This document shows positions 23,340 through 35,625 of a stretch of DNA of 64,000 nucleotides, piece by piece. Positions within the stretch are counted from its first letter, which is position 1. The number at the start of each line of letters is the position of its first letter. The DNA comes from Datisca glomerata (taxonomy: Eukaryota > Streptophyta > Magnoliopsida > Cucurbitales > Datiscaceae). The stretch lies in the NCBI GenBank assembly GCA_003255025.1, contig QANY01008651.1:372001-436000 (forward strand). Reading direction: 5' to 3'. Under the pieces are notes generated by a model that had not been told where the DNA came from, did not search any database, and was given only the letters and a program-made list of their open reading frames with translations. The translations under genes and the position numbers were made by a program.

Positions 23340-23820
23340 AAAAATATCAATGTTTTAAATAAAAATGAAAAAACAAGAAAATTTCTTGTTAGATTTAATT
23401 AGTAGAATTGAAAATCTTGAATTAAAACAAGAATACCTTGAAAGACTTAGGAAGGTAATTCAAAAGAAATTTTTTTTTAAGTCAAATAATAATACCGCAA
23501 GCATTTCACAAACTCTTGAAAAATTTAACAAAGTTAAAGGAAAGGGAAAAGACGTTACTTTACAGGAACTTCAAAAATAAATAAAAATGATTGAAATTGA
23601 AATAAAAGAATTAAAAAAATCAAACACAGAAATAATAAAAGAAATAAATCTCTTAAAAATAGAGAATCTAATTAAAAACCATGAATTCAGTGAACTAGGA
23701 GGAGAACCCAATAAATTTCCAATTCCTGATAATGAGGTTGAAGAACTTACTGTCAACAATCAAAATCATGATAACTTCATCCAAATCCTTAATCACATTA
23801 AAATAAAAAATGACACATAA
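23340..23820 (+). pseudogene. copy 3 coiled-coil linker of ORF1
   Basis: Two adjoining open frames (23365-23580 and 23587-23820), separated by one stop, are made of Lys/Glu/Leu heptad-like sequence (LLDLISRIENLELKQEYLER, then EIEIKELKKSNTEIIKEINL). This is the same linker as in copies 2 and 5. Confidence 0.65.
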
Positions 23821-23829
23821 TGGTCATAA

Positions 23830-24975
23830 TAATAATTCAAGATTTTGACTTCACTTCATAGCTCTTATTGATTCAGGAGCTTATTTAAATTGTATGCATG
23901 AAAGATTTGTTCCTACCAAACACTTCAAGAAGATAAAAGAATCATTGTCCTCTGCTAATGGTACTCGAATTCATATTAATCATATAATCCCCAAAGTTCA
24001 TATTTGCCAAGACAATGTATATTTTTAAACATCGTTTGTCTTTGTGAAAAATATGATAAATAAAATTATTTTAGGTTGATCATTTATTTCTCTTCTGTAT
24101 CATTTTACAACAGAACATGATGGGATAACTACTTATCCCAGGGATAAACCTGTCAAATTCAAATTTCTTTCTTTTTTCACAATGAGAAATTGAAAACTTT
24201 AACGGAAAAATCTGTTTATAAAATTGTGAATCTAATTTTTTGTGAAGGAAACAACTATGTTTTCTGCAAAATAAAATAAAATTCAAAAGAATTGAAGAAC
24301 AACTTTAAAATCCTGCTCTTCAAAATCAAATTAAAATATTTGAACGAAAAGTTCCTCATTCAGTAATTAATTACAAGCTCCTTAGGAATGTTTTGGAATG
24401 AATAAGTTATCCAATACCAAAAGAGAAGGACTTGATCAACAGATTTGGAGATGTTGATGTCTCTAAGTTTGATATAAAATCTAGATTTTGGTAAATCTAA
24501 ATAAATAAAATTGATAAATATAAAATTACATTTGATCGTTATAAATAGAAACTAAAACCATCTGATCTTAAAAATGCACCAAGTACAATGAATGAAAATT
24601 TCAAATTCATTGATTTCTCAATTGTTTGCACTAGTAGTATTCTTATTTTCTCTAAACTTATTGAACAACACTAGAAACAACTTGAATTGTTTGCTAAGAT
24701 AATAAAACATAATAGTTTAGTTATCTCTGCGAGAAAAATTGAATTGTTTTAAAGCAATCATACAATTTAATAATAAATTTTAAGATAATCTATTGGATCA
24801 AAAGTTTCTTTTAAAAATTGATTGCAAATCTGCAAAACATATTTTGACATTGCTTCCAGACAAAATTTTGCCAGGTAACAGTCTATTTTTAGCATTTTTA
24901 TTTCAATATTTAATTTATTCAAGACATTAATAATTTAATTCCTGACTTCTTTTCTCATGAATTTATGCTAAAAAT
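23830..24975 (+). pseudogene. copy 3 protease, reverse transcriptase and RNase H pseudogene
   Basis: The protease active-site segment ALIDSGAYLNCMHERF near 23860-23905 is the best preserved in the window, with the DSG triad intact. The reverse-transcriptase palm follows, but at 24633-24638 the two catalytic Asp codons are AGT AGT (CTSSIL). The RNase H segment FLLKIDCKSAKH lies near 24810. Stops and frameshifts occur throughout. The normal role is polyprotein cleavage and replication by reverse transcription. Confidence 0.82.
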
Positions 24976-24989
24976 CAGTTCAAAACCCA

Positions 24990-26985
24990 TACTTGGAGGA
25001 ACTTGAGAATTCTGACTTACTAAAATATAGAAAGGTAAAACTTAGAATACTCCATCAAAATTCATTTAAAATAAAAAAAATTCAATGGTAGGGTAGCCGC
25101 TTTTTGCTCAAAATTTTCATTCATTAATTATGGCTATAATGGATTTGAATATCCAAGAAATACATGGATTGATGAATTAGATAAAATTTTGGAAGAAGCT
25201 AGGTTGAAGCATGATTTCAACGCAGCCTTAATTCAATAGTATGAAAAATGTGGAAAAATAGTTTTTCACAAGGATAATGAAATCTGTTACGATAACTGAA
25301 AATTTTAACTATGAACCTTTTGGGAAAAATAGTTTTTCACAAGGATAATGAAATCTGTTACGATAACTGGAAATTTTAACTATGAACCTTTTGGGACAAA
25401 TAATTTTTAAAATTAAATTTCAGATAAAATAATCAAAGAATTTTATACTGGAAGGAACTTTCTTCCTCATGCCTGAAGGATTTCAAAAAAGTCATAGGCA
25501 TGTTGTTGAATCCTAAACTAAAAGAATCAGTATCATTTTCAGAAATCATGTAAGAATGATGAATGATTCAATTATAGAGAAGTCTTTGACTCCACAATTG
25601 GCCATTAAGGCCTAAATTAAATAGGAGTCTTCCACTCCTAACCAAGCCCAATCAACAATACTTATATCCCTCAGAACCAATTACCAATCAGCCCTGGCCA
25701 ACCAATCCTTTAATGCTCAATTGCTTGACCAACCAATTACAGATTATAGAGAATCATCCTCTTATTTTCAAAAAAATGACGAGCAAGAATATCTTTCATA
25801 TTGAGCCTCCATTTACTTATTTGAAGTATCCTTCCCAAATTGCCAAAACCCATTTTTTTGAATTCCATTACATCCCTGGACAGAATGACAAAAATCTCAA
25901 TTTTTATAGAGACATTCTTTTAGAAACAAAATCCATAAATATTAGCTCAATCAAAAGTTTTGAAGGAAAAATCTTTTATCATTCCTTCTACATTCTCAGA
26001 ATCATAACCATGGAGGATTGGTAAATCGATCATTCAGCTTTCAAAATAATTTAAAATAAAAAACAATATAATTATATTAACTATATTGATGCTTGGCACA
26101 TGTTTTTCTTGCATCAAAATAGTGATTTTTCCCACTCATGATTTTTAAATTTTAATAAAAGTTTCAAAATCAGTTTTCCAAATTGGTTCTTAAAATGGTG
26201 ATCCATTCACAGTCTTGCCTAAGATATTTTTCCAATTGATTTACAACATGTTACAATTTATTTTCAAAGATTTACAAGCCCTCACCAATTAAGGTTTCCT
26301 TTCCCCAAGTACTTTGTTTTTCAAATAAATAGAAAATACCTTGGATCCTAAAGTGGCAATACTCAATTGAAGATGAAATCCTCAACAGACAATATTATGT
26401 TAAATGGTGGAATAAATTCAATACCTAGAAAATTATTACCTCCATCAATCACGAATTTGCAAATGTCCATCCTAGCCTAAATCCACAAATTAAACCATCT
26501 AGTCCAAATTCGTCCCAAAAATCAATATCTGAATCAGAACCATGTTTAAAGGGAAAATCCAAGACCACAAAATCAAAATACGAATTGAAGCAAGAATTAA
26601 TGCAAAAAAATGATTCTCCTCCTAGAAAACAATACTGATTATGAGTCTGAATCATCCAATTAAAATGAATAACCAAAAAGGACAATCATCCAAGACTTTC
26701 CCTCAACAATTGAAGGATAAATCAATGGGTCGCGCTTCCTCAATTGGCTTATGAAGCTTTCCAAGACTTACAAGACCCATTTGACAACATTAATTTCAGT
26801 GACAATGAATAAAGATAAATAATTCACCTTTGGTAAAATGCCAATGTTTGAATAATAAAAAAAAATCAAAGAATCAAGTAACTTTGAAAATATATCATGA
26901 TGACACTTCAGCACAATACAACAGTCATGATAACTATCAATGACAATAATGACTCCCAGCAGCAATAGTCACAATGACTTTTTAG
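24990..26985 (+). pseudogene. copy 3 ORF2 pseudogene, function unknown
   Basis: The ORF2 start codon is destroyed: where copies 2 and 6 have CCATG the sequence here reads CCATACTTGG (about 24990). Blocks shared with other copies follow: LLKYRKVK, the duplicated segment at 25252-25393, EGTFFLMPEGFQKSHRH near 25455, and a 103-codon open piece at 25713-26024 containing NIFHIEPPFTYLKYPSQIAK and FHYIPGQNDKNLNFYRDILL. The C-terminal WQNANV block sits near 26835 but is frameshifted. Confidence 0.7.
25252..25393 (+). repeat. 71 bp tandem duplication in copy 3 ORF2
   Basis: Two adjacent 71-base units containing TTTTTCACAAGGATAATG and ATAACTGRAAATTTTAAC differ by a single base that I can see. No other copy has the duplication. 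Confidence 0.95.
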
Positions 26986-27296
26986 GACAATAATTATGAT
27001 TTCTCCAATAAATCAACAATCAGGACACAAAAGTTCAAGATACCAATTATCAAGGATAGACAATAGTGCCTCCTCCAAAATAAAGCCCAAGACACGGAAT
27101 GCAAGATAATAATTAGAGAAATCTTTGTAATTTGTATTTTTCTATAATTATTATACTAGTTGTCAAATAATTAGGTAACTATTTGTTCTTTTTACTTTAA
27201 TTAAGTCAAAGGTAGAAATGTAAAATGTTTTTACTTTTGTAGAAAAGAATAGTGCATGCAACTGATGGGTTCCCGATGAACTACACTTTCCTTGCC

Positions 27297-27304
27297 TATA
27301 AAAA
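27297..27304 (+). promoter_or_regulatory. copy 3 pararetrovirus promoter TATA box
   Basis: TATAAAAA in the conserved context CACTTTCCTTGCC...GGCTGCC, about 300 bases before the primer site at 27596. Confidence 0.78.
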
Positions 27305-27595
27305 GGCTGCCTTCTCCTATTTGTTTCTCAGAACTGGTTTTCACTCTTAACGATTTTGAGAGAAACTTGTTTTAAAAACAAAGCAATCTTTCTTCCTCCT
27401 CTTTTGTAATCTTTATTCTTCTTCCTCAACATTAATTAGTGAGCGAGAGAACTAATTAATTGTTGTAAACAATTTTTAATACTTGTAAGTTTTAATCTTA
27501 CTCTTGAATAACAATCTTATTGTTTGTGCTGTTGAATTCTTGCATCTTAATACCCAGTCTTTAAATATATAAATTATACATAATTCCATCTCTTT

Positions 27596-29050
27596 TGGTA
27601 TCAAAACCAAACCTGATAGGGTATTTCACAGATTAGTTAATAAAAGATTACAGAGAAACAATTGAGCATAAAATAACTAGCCACTTAGGTGAAGAGTGAG
27701 ATTAAATTAAAGCAATTATTCAAGCAAGAAATTGAGTAACAATAGAAGCAATAAGAAGCCGTTAAGGCGGTGAAGATCAATTAAGTAGCAATAGTAACAA
27801 GAACCAGCCATAAAGGCAGTGAATAGTACTAATTATGCCGATTAATTAAGTAAATAATAAATACCCTGTTAGGTTTGGCTTTGATATCAAAAGAGGTGGA
27901 ATTAGTTATAATTTAAGTATTTCAAAACTAGGTATTAAGATGTAAAGGCAAATGGGAGAAGAGTTGACTTCATAGGAGGTTGTAGAAGTCATAGCAGGTT
28001 TAATAATCAAAATACAGTATGAAATTTTCAATCATAAGAATAATTTAGTTATTTTGAGTCATGAGTAGATTATTTAGAAGTAATTCTTCTTGTAGTAATA
28101 GGTCTACAATAACCTCAGTTCCAGACATAATTAATGAATAACATATTGAATATTTAACATATGATCAAGTAGATCATAGGGTTGGAATATATCCAAAATC
28201 TCTAATAAAGAAATTTATTATTCAACATGGTCTGTTGCTTTTTTCAAATCTCAACATCATGTAAAAACAATTGAAAAAATATATGCTCTTAGGAAAGAGC
28301 ATGAAACTTGTCAGTTACTTTTCTCAAATGCAATTAAAAATCACATTAAAGAAGGATGTAGTTTCCTACACTTTGGTTTAGTCGAGATTGGAGTTAAACC
28401 ACTCACAAGGAGATGTCTAATAACCTCCGTCTTGTTAGCGTTGCAAGATGCAAGATTTATAAATTTTAATAATAGTATATTGGCATTAATTGAATCCTCA
28501 CTTTGTAATGGCCAATCCATTTTCATTATTTTTCAGATTTGTCTGTTAGTTTAATAGAGTCTCATATTCTTAAATCTTTAACTTTCAATATCAAAATTAG
28601 TGGTTACCAAATTCTTGAAGGCGCCCAACCCTTAGCTTTGATTTTTAGAATACATTACAAAATCACCAAAACTGAAATGAATTTCCAAGCCATCAATAAG
28701 AGTTCCAAAAATCAAACTCTATTGATTCAATCTAGCCAAAGTAATGCTAATATTAGAACCCCTAAAACCATTAGATGGTCTGACATTACTTGGCCTACAA
28801 ATTGACTTTTTACCAATGAAATCCAACCCACTCCATTGATTATATCCAGCAATACATGGATAGTACTCTTAAAATTAATTTCTAATATTCTAGTTCTAAT
28901 ACTAAAATTCGGGAGTTTAGCCAGTCTAGCACTCCTAAGAATTCTTTTTATGGATTATCTGTTAATAATAATCAAGATTTTAGGACTCATAAATTAGAAC
29001 AAGAATTAAACAATAAAAAAATAAAAAAAATTAAGACTTAAAGGCATAGC
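27596..29050 (+). mobile_element. endogenous caulimovirid fragment, copy 4 (inverted leader plus movement protein)
   Basis: A plus-strand primer site (27596, TGGTATCAAAACCAAACC) is followed at about 27625 by the leader in reverse orientation, which ends with a minus-strand primer site at 27873-27890 and its upstream region to about 27945. The plus-strand movement-protein segment starts there and stops at about 29045, where minus-strand leader (copy 5) begins. It is therefore a patchwork of two joins within 1.5 kb. Confidence 0.75.
27946..29045 (+). pseudogene. copy 4 movement protein pseudogene
   Basis: Fragments match the 30K domain of the other copies, including LFRSNSSCSNRSTITS near 28075 and an 88-codon open frame at 28539-28805 with SLIESHILKSLTFNIKIS and FRIHYKITKTEMNFQAIN. 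It ends in the lysine-rich coiled-coil tail just before the junction with copy 5. No coat protein follows. Confidence 0.8.
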
Positions 29051-29149
29051 CCCAAATAGTTACTTAATTACTTAAATAGTAACAAGAACTAGCCATAAAA
29101 GCGGTGAAGAACAATAATTATGCAAATTAATTAAGCAAATAATAAATAC

Positions 29150-29177
29150 CCTATCAGGTTTGACTTTGATACTAAAG
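29150..29177 (-). promoter_or_regulatory. copy 5 tRNA primer binding site remnant
   Basis: On the minus strand the sequence reads TTTAGTATCAAAGTCAAACC, matching the primer-site region of other copies with several substitutions. Confidence 0.65.
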
Positions 29178-29470
29178 AGGCAGAATTGCGTATGATTTAA
29201 GTATATTAAATATTGAGTATTAAGATGCAAGAATTCAAACAATAATAAACAGTAAAATTGTTATTTGAAGTAAGATTCAAAACTTACAAGATTGAGGAAA
29301 ATTAATTGGTAACGATTAATTAGTACTCCCACTCACTAACTAATGTTGAAGAAAAAGAAGAAGAGATTACAAAAAAGGAGGAAGAAAGATTGCTTTGTTT
29401 CAAAAAAAATTTCTCTCAAAATCATTCAAAGTGAAAACAAGTTTTGAGGAACAAGTGTGAGAGGGTAGCC

Positions 29471-29478
29471 TATTTATA
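29471..29478 (-). promoter_or_regulatory. copy 5 pararetrovirus promoter TATA box
   Basis: The minus strand reads TATAAATA in the context TTTCCTGCC...GGCTACCC, about 300 bases before the primer site. Confidence 0.75.
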
Positions 29479-29919
29479 GGCAGGAAAAATGTAGTTCACC
29501 GGGAACCCATTACTTACATGTACTATTATTTTCTACAAAAGTAAAACATTTTACATTTCTACTTTTGACATTTTACATTTCTACAAAAGTAAAAAAGAAC
29601 AAATAGTTGCCTAATTATTTGACAACTAGTACAATAATTATAGTAAAAGATAAATTACAAAGATTCTTTGATAATTTTTATCTTGGATTTCGTGTCTTGA
29701 CTGTTGTTTTATTTTAAAGAGGGCACTGTTGTCGGTCTTTGATAATTGCTATCTTAGACTTTTGTGTACTGCTTGTTGATTTTATTGGGGAAATTATGAT
29801 TAATGTCTTGAAAAGTCATTGTGACTATTGCTGTTGGAGAGTCATTATTGCCATTGATAATTGCTATCTTGAGTGAATTCTTCTGCTTTGATTATTGATT
29901 GTTAGGAAGCCATAATTGC

Positions 29920-31858
29920 TCATCTTGATGATGATTGTTTGCATTGTGCTGGAAGGTCATCAAGATATATCTTCAAATTACTTGATTTTTTTATTTTAAC
30001 ATTGGCATTTTGCCAATGATAAATTCTTATACTAATTGATATGAGTTTATTCATTATCACTAAGATTGATATTATCAAATGGGTCTTGTGAATCTTGAAA
30101 TGGTAAAATTTGACCCTTTTGGATATTTTAGTCCTCCAATTGCTGGGAGGTTACCTTTCTGTATGATTGGGGTTTTTGGATGAGGTGATTTGGCTCTACA
30201 GATGATTCAGAGTTAGATTTATTATTGTCTTAAAAAAAGATAAGCAATTTTTGGATTAATTCTTGCTTCAATTTGGATTTTGATTTTGTGGTCTTGGATT
30301 TTCCCTTTGAAGAGGGTTTTGACTAGGTTTCAGATTCTTTGGTTGATTTTGGACTGGATGAATGGGCTTGTGATTTTGGTTAATAGGCTCGTTAACATTT
30401 AATGTGGCTTGAGGGATAGACTTTGTCAATTTTAACTGAGGATGAACATTTGTAAAACCATGGTGAATGGAGGCAGTAATTTTTTGGTTATTAAACTTAT
30501 CTCACCATTTAACATATTATTGCCTGGTGAAGATTTCATTTTCAATTGAGTATTGTAACTTCATGATTCAAGGTATTTTGTATTTATTTGAAAAATAAAG
30601 TATTTGGACAAATGAGACCTCAATTGGTGTGGGCTTGTCAACCTTTAAAAATAAGTTAAAACATTGTTGTAAATCAATTGGAAAAAATTCTAAGGCAAGA
30701 CCATGAATGAACTACCATTTTTAGAAAAAAAAATTGAAAAACTAATTTTGAATTTTTTATCAAAATTTACAAACCATGAAAGGGAAAAATGACTATTTTG
30801 ATGCAAGAAAACCACATGCCAAGCATCAATATAGTCAAAATAATTATATTATTTTTTATTTAAAAGATTTTCGAAACTTGAAGGATGGACTTTCCAATCC
30901 TCCATAATTATGATTATGAGAATATAGAAAGAATGGTAAAAGATTCTTTTCCCAGAATTTTGATTGGATTGATATTTATGGATTTCGTTTCTCAGAGAAT
31001 GTTTCTATGGAAACTGAGATTTTTGTCTCTGTGTCCAGGGACATAATGGAATTCTAGAAAGAAATGAGTTTTGGCCATTGCAGCAGGATTCTTCAAATGA
31101 GCGAATGAAGGGTCAATATCAAAGAGGATTTTCACTGGGCATTTTTCAAAAATAAGATGATGATTTTCTGTATTTTGTAATTGGTAGGTCAAGCGATTGA
31201 GCATTAAAGAATTGTGAAATTGAGGAGGGGTCAAATTGGTTGAGCAGGGTTGATTGATAAGTGGGTTTGATGGACCAAAGTATTATTAATTAAGCTTGGT
31301 TAAGAGTAGAAGACTATTATTTGATTTAGGTCTTGAGGGCCAGTTGTTTAGTCGGATACTCTTCTATATTTGAACAATTCATCAATCTTACATGACTTTT
31401 GAAACTGATACTGATTTTTTAGTTAAGGATTCCATAGCATGCCTATGATCTTTTTGAAATCCGTCTGGCATGATGAAGAAAGTTCCTTCTAATATAAAAA
31501 TTCTTTGATTATTTTGTCTGGAAATTCAATTTTAAAAACTGTTTGTCCCAAAAGGTTCACAGTTAAATTTTTTCTGTTATCATAACAAATTTCATTTCTC
31601 ATCTTTTTCATACCATTGAATTAATGCCGCATTGAAGTCATGCTTCAACCCAACATCTTCCAAAATTCCATCCAATTCATTAATCCAGGCATTCCTTGGA
31701 TATTCAAATCCATTATGACCATAATTAATGAATGAGAGTTTTGATAAAAAAGCAGCTGCTCTGCCATTGAGTTTCTTGATTTTGAAAGAATTTTGGTTTA
31801 GTATTCTAGGTTTTACCTTTCCGTATTCTAGTATGTGAGAATTCTCACATTTCTCCAT
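29920..31858 (-). pseudogene. copy 5 ORF2 pseudogene, function unknown, near full-length
   Basis: The start ATG at 31858 (MEKCENSHILEYGKVKPRIL) again overlaps the presumed ORF1 stop by 14 bases. The first ~90 codons are open and well preserved (FLSKLSFINYGHNGFEYPRN, INELDGILEDVGLKHDFNAA). A second open piece at 30992-31234 contains AHLKNPAAMAKTHFFLEFHY and VPGHRDKNLSFHRNIL. The C-terminal block with WQNANVKIKKSSNLKIY ends in SSSR-stop near 29925. Total span is about 640 codons. It has no recognised domain. Confidence 0.72.
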
Positions 31859-31869
31859 TGTAAAATTTT

Positions 31870-33030
31870 TCCTACATAAATTCATGAGAAAGAAATTCAG
31901 GAATTAAATTAATAATAAATTCAATATTGAAATTAAAAGTGCTAAGAATAGACTGCTACCTGGCAAGAACCTGTTGGGAAGCAATATTTTTACATCCAGA
32001 ACATATTTTGTAGATTTTCAATCAATTATAAGAAATTTTTGATTGATCAAAGCAAATTGTAAGATTTTATTGATTGCCTTAATAACGAAATAATAAATTT
32101 TAAGTCTTGGAAATCTATTTTTAGATTGGAACAATTTGATTCTTCTTGCAAAGATAATTGAACTATTTTGTTTTATTATCTTGGTAAACAATGTAAAGTG
32201 TTTCTAGTATTGTTTAACATGTTTAGAGAAAATAAGAATATTACTAATCCAAGCAATTAAGAAATCAGTAAATTGATTAAAGATTTCAATAATTGTTTTA
32301 TGAAATTTACTTGAAGCAAATGGTATTACTTTCCATTTATAATGGTTAAATGCAATTTTGTATTGATCAATTTAATTTATCTGGATTTGCCAAAATCAAG
32401 ATTTTATGTCAAATTTAGAGAATACAACATCTCCAAGTTTGTTGATTAAGTCTCTTTTGTTTGGTGTTGGATATCTTATCAATTCCAAAACATTGTTAAA
32501 GGGCATGTAATTAATTACTAAATGAGGAATTCCTCGTTCAAAGATTTTAATTTGATTTTGAAGAGTAGGGTTTTGAAGTTGTTCTTTAATTCTTTTGCAT
32601 TTTATTTTTTCTTGCAGAAAACATAATTGTTTTTCTTTACAAGAAATTAGATTCATAGTTTTATAAACAGATTTTTTCTTTAAAGTTTTCAATTTCTCAT
32701 TGTGAGAAAAGAAGAAATTTGAATTTAATAGGTTTATCTATGAGATAAGTAATTATCTCATCATGCTCTACTGTAAAAGAATACAACAAATAATTGAATG
32801 ATAAACCCAAAATAATTTTATCTATCATATTTTTTACTAAGAGAAATGATGTTTCAAAACATACATTGTTTTGACAAATATGAACTTTGGAGATTTCATA
32901 ATTGATATGCATTCGAGTACCATTGGTTGAGGAGAAAGATTTTTTTCATCTTCTTGAAGTACTTGATAGGAACGAGTCATTTTTTCGTACAATTTAAATC
33001 ACCTCATGAATCAATAAGAACCGTTCTAGT
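31870..33030 (-). pseudogene. copy 5 protease, reverse transcriptase and RNase H pseudogene
   Basis: On the minus strand the protease site near 33020 reads VLIDS followed by a stop: the Gly codon GGA of the DSG motif is TGA. The protease C-terminal part is open at 32697-32912 (MIDKIILGLSFNYLLYSFTV) and the start of reverse transcriptase at 32396-32692 (ALLFKIKL-type region to LINKLGDVVFSKFDIKS). At 32240-32245 the catalytic Asp-Asp codons are AGT AAT. RNase H follows near 32080-31960. Confidence 0.82.
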
Positions 33031-33249
33031 GAAATCAAAATCTTGAATTATTATTCTGATAATTATGTGACTTTTTTTATTTTGATGTGATTAAGAATTG
33101 AGATGAAGTTATCATCTTGATTGTTGACAATAGGTTTTTCAACCTCATTATCAAAAATTGAGAATTTACTAGATTCTCTTAGTTCACTAGATTCATGATT
33201 TTTAATTCAACTCTCTAGTTTTAAAAGGTTTAATTCTTTTGTTATTTCT

Positions 33250-33560
33250 GTGTTTGATTCTTTTAATTCTTTTATTTTAATTTTAATATTATTAATTTCT
33301 TTTTGAAGCTCCTGTAAAGTAACTTATTTTTCAATCGTTTATGAAAGGCTTGCAATATTATTATTATTATTATTAAACTTAGTATTTTCTTTCTTTTGAA
33401 TTATCTTCCTAAGTCTTTCAAGGTATTCTTGTTTTAGTTCAGGATTTTCAGATTTATTAATTGAACCTAACAAGAGATTTCCTTGTTCTTCATTTTTATT
33501 TAAAACTTGACAACAACTATTCCTACACCCTATAGAGATGTTAGGAGAATCACTGTCAGA
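33250..33560 (-). pseudogene. copy 5 coiled-coil linker of ORF1
   Basis: The minus strand encodes a broken version of the Lys/Glu/Leu heptad segment found in copies 2 and 3. An (AAT)n-like run (ATTATTATTATTATT) at about 33358-33375 extends its poly-asparagine part. Confidence 0.6.
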
Positions 33561-33596
33561 ACTTGAAGAGTTTGATTTGTTAGATTCAGGGGATTC

Positions 33597-34600
33597 AAAT
33601 TCTCCTAAATCTTCATTGCTACTCTCATAGTAATTTATTGATTCTATGATTCTATTACTCCCCTAAATGTTTAAAATTCAAATTCTCCTAAATCTTCATT
33701 GCTACTCTCATACTAATTTGGATGTATGTAGGAATAGGCCTTATATGCCACTTCCTTTGCGATTTATTAATTTCTAAATTTTAGAAGTTTATTCAATACT
33801 ATTAAAATTTGAAGATTCATAGGTGGATTCTGACTTATGACTTTCTGATTCAGAACTTTTGTCTTGGATAATAACCTTAACTGAAGAAGATGATTCAGCA
33901 TATTTAATCTTCAATTCTTGAAGCATTTTATCAATCTTTTTATTCAGGGGAACAATATTCAAAATAGTTTTATCTGAAAAATTTATTAAAGGTGTTTCTT
34001 TCAAAGATTCATTGGGATTGAATTCATGAAGATCATCAACCTTATTTTCAATTTTGTCTAATTTATTTCCTATTATTATTAAACTTTGATTGGTGTAATT
34101 AATTTGTTCAATAACCTCTTTATTGAGTTCTTTTTCTTTTGAAATCTTAAAAGGAGAAACAGTGATTCAATAATTTTTATGATTAATTATAATTTTTCAG
34201 GTAGAGGATGACTATCAGACACCAAACTAGAGTCTTCCTTGACCCATTTGGTCTTGTAAATTACTCTGATATTCTTCTTGTAAATGTCCTCGATATAATC
34301 AAGGAAAAACATATCAACTTTAAATTCTTGCACGAACGCCTTCCATTCAGCAAGTATGATTTTTTTTATCCATATTATATGTATCTCTAAACCTATTACG
34401 TCTATTAAGATTGGTTGAGTCATTCATGTGTTTGGTTAAACCCTCCCAATGAGGCTTGTATTCTTTATTTAGGGTGCCTAAATTCAAAACTAAGATTTGG
34501 GGATTTACATGAGGTAAGGTTTCTTAGAAATCCTATTCAGTTGGTGCTTCAATTTTGTCAGATTGTTCAGTCTTATTATCAAAGATTGACTTACTGACTT
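33597..34600 (-). pseudogene. copy 5 coat protein pseudogene, internally deleted
   Basis: N-terminal blocks survive on the minus strand (34423-34187: FVQEFKVDMFFLDYIEDIYK, KWVKEDSSLVSDSHPLPEK) and the middle acidic segment (34004-33789: KKIDKMLQELKIKYAESSSS, SSESESHKSESTYESS). The remainder, including the main capsid fold and the zinc knuckle, is absent: the sequence jumps at about 33720 to the region preceding the linker. An 83-base-spaced direct repeat (TCTCCTAAATCTTCATTGCT at 33601 and 33684) sits at this deletion edge. Confidence 0.78.
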
Positions 34601-34619
34601 GAGAATTTGTGACTATACC

Positions 34620-35625
34620 TTTAAGACTTAAATTTTTTATTTTTTAACGTTTTTAATTCTTGTTCTAATTGATGAATCCTAAGATCTTGATCATTATTAA
34701 TAGATGATCCAAAAAAAATTCCCAGGAGCGCTAGACTGGATAAACTTCCTAACTTCAGGATTAGAACTAGAAGATTAAAAATTAATTATAACAGTACCAT
34801 CCACGTGCTGCTGGATATAATCAATATCTTCAATTATGCGTTGAATTGAAGTGGGTTAGTTTTCATTGGTTAAAAACCAATTTGTAGGCAAAGTAATATT
34901 AGTCCATCTAATGGTTTTAGGAATTTTAATATTAGCATTACTTTGCCTAGATTGAATCAATAGGGTTTGATTTTTTAGACTCTTATTGATGGCTTGGAAA
35001 TTTGTATTAGTTTTGGTGACTTTGTAATGTATTCTAAAAATCAAAGCTAGGGGTTGGGCATTTTCAAGAATTTGGTAACCACTAGTTTTGATATTCGAAG
35101 TTAAAGATTTAAAATATGGGCGTCTATTAACCTAACAGACAAATATGGAATACAATCGAAATGTATTGAACCATTAAATAGTGAGGATTCAAATAATCTT
35201 AAAATACTATCATTAAAATTTGTAAATATTGTATCTTGCAAGGCTAACAAGACAGAGGTACTTAAGCCTCTCTTTGTGAGTGGTTTAACTCTAATGTGGA
35301 CTAAACCAAAGTGAAGGAAATTATATTCTTCTTCAATGTGATATTTAATTGCATTAGGGAAAAGTTATTGAGATGTTTCATGATCTTTCCCAAGATCATA
35401 TATTTTTCAATTATTTTTACATTGATGCTGAGGTTTGAAAGATGCAACAAACCATGTTGATTTATAAATTTCTTTACTAGGAATTTTGGGTATATTCCAT
35501 ACCTTATGATCTACTTCATCATCTGCTAAGTATTCAAAGTGTTCTTCATTGATTATGTCTGGTATTGTATTTAATGTAGACCTATTGCTACAAAAAAAAT
35601 TACTTCTAAATAATCAGACTCACAG
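34620..35625 (-). pseudogene. copy 5 movement protein pseudogene
   Basis: Minus-strand fragments follow the 30K domain through its length, with an open piece at 35044-34856 (IFRIHYKVTKTNTNFQAINK, NIKIPKTIRWTNITLPTNWF). Earlier parts near 35300-35180 keep a recognisable LALQD.IFTNFNDSIL-type core in broken frames. The 5' end near 35610 joins a leader fragment of the same orientation. Confidence 0.8.

Larger units (their letters stand above)
19848..27595 (+). mobile_element. endogenous caulimovirid (florendovirus-like) copy 3, full-length
   Basis: This block is 7.75 kb from primer site to primer site, head-to-tail with copy 2. All domains are present in order: leader, movement protein, coat protein, coiled coil, protease, reverse transcriptase/RNase H, ORF2, promoter. 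It carries a 71 bp tandem duplication at 25252-25393 and many stops. The catalytic pair of reverse transcriptase is lost. Confidence 0.87.
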
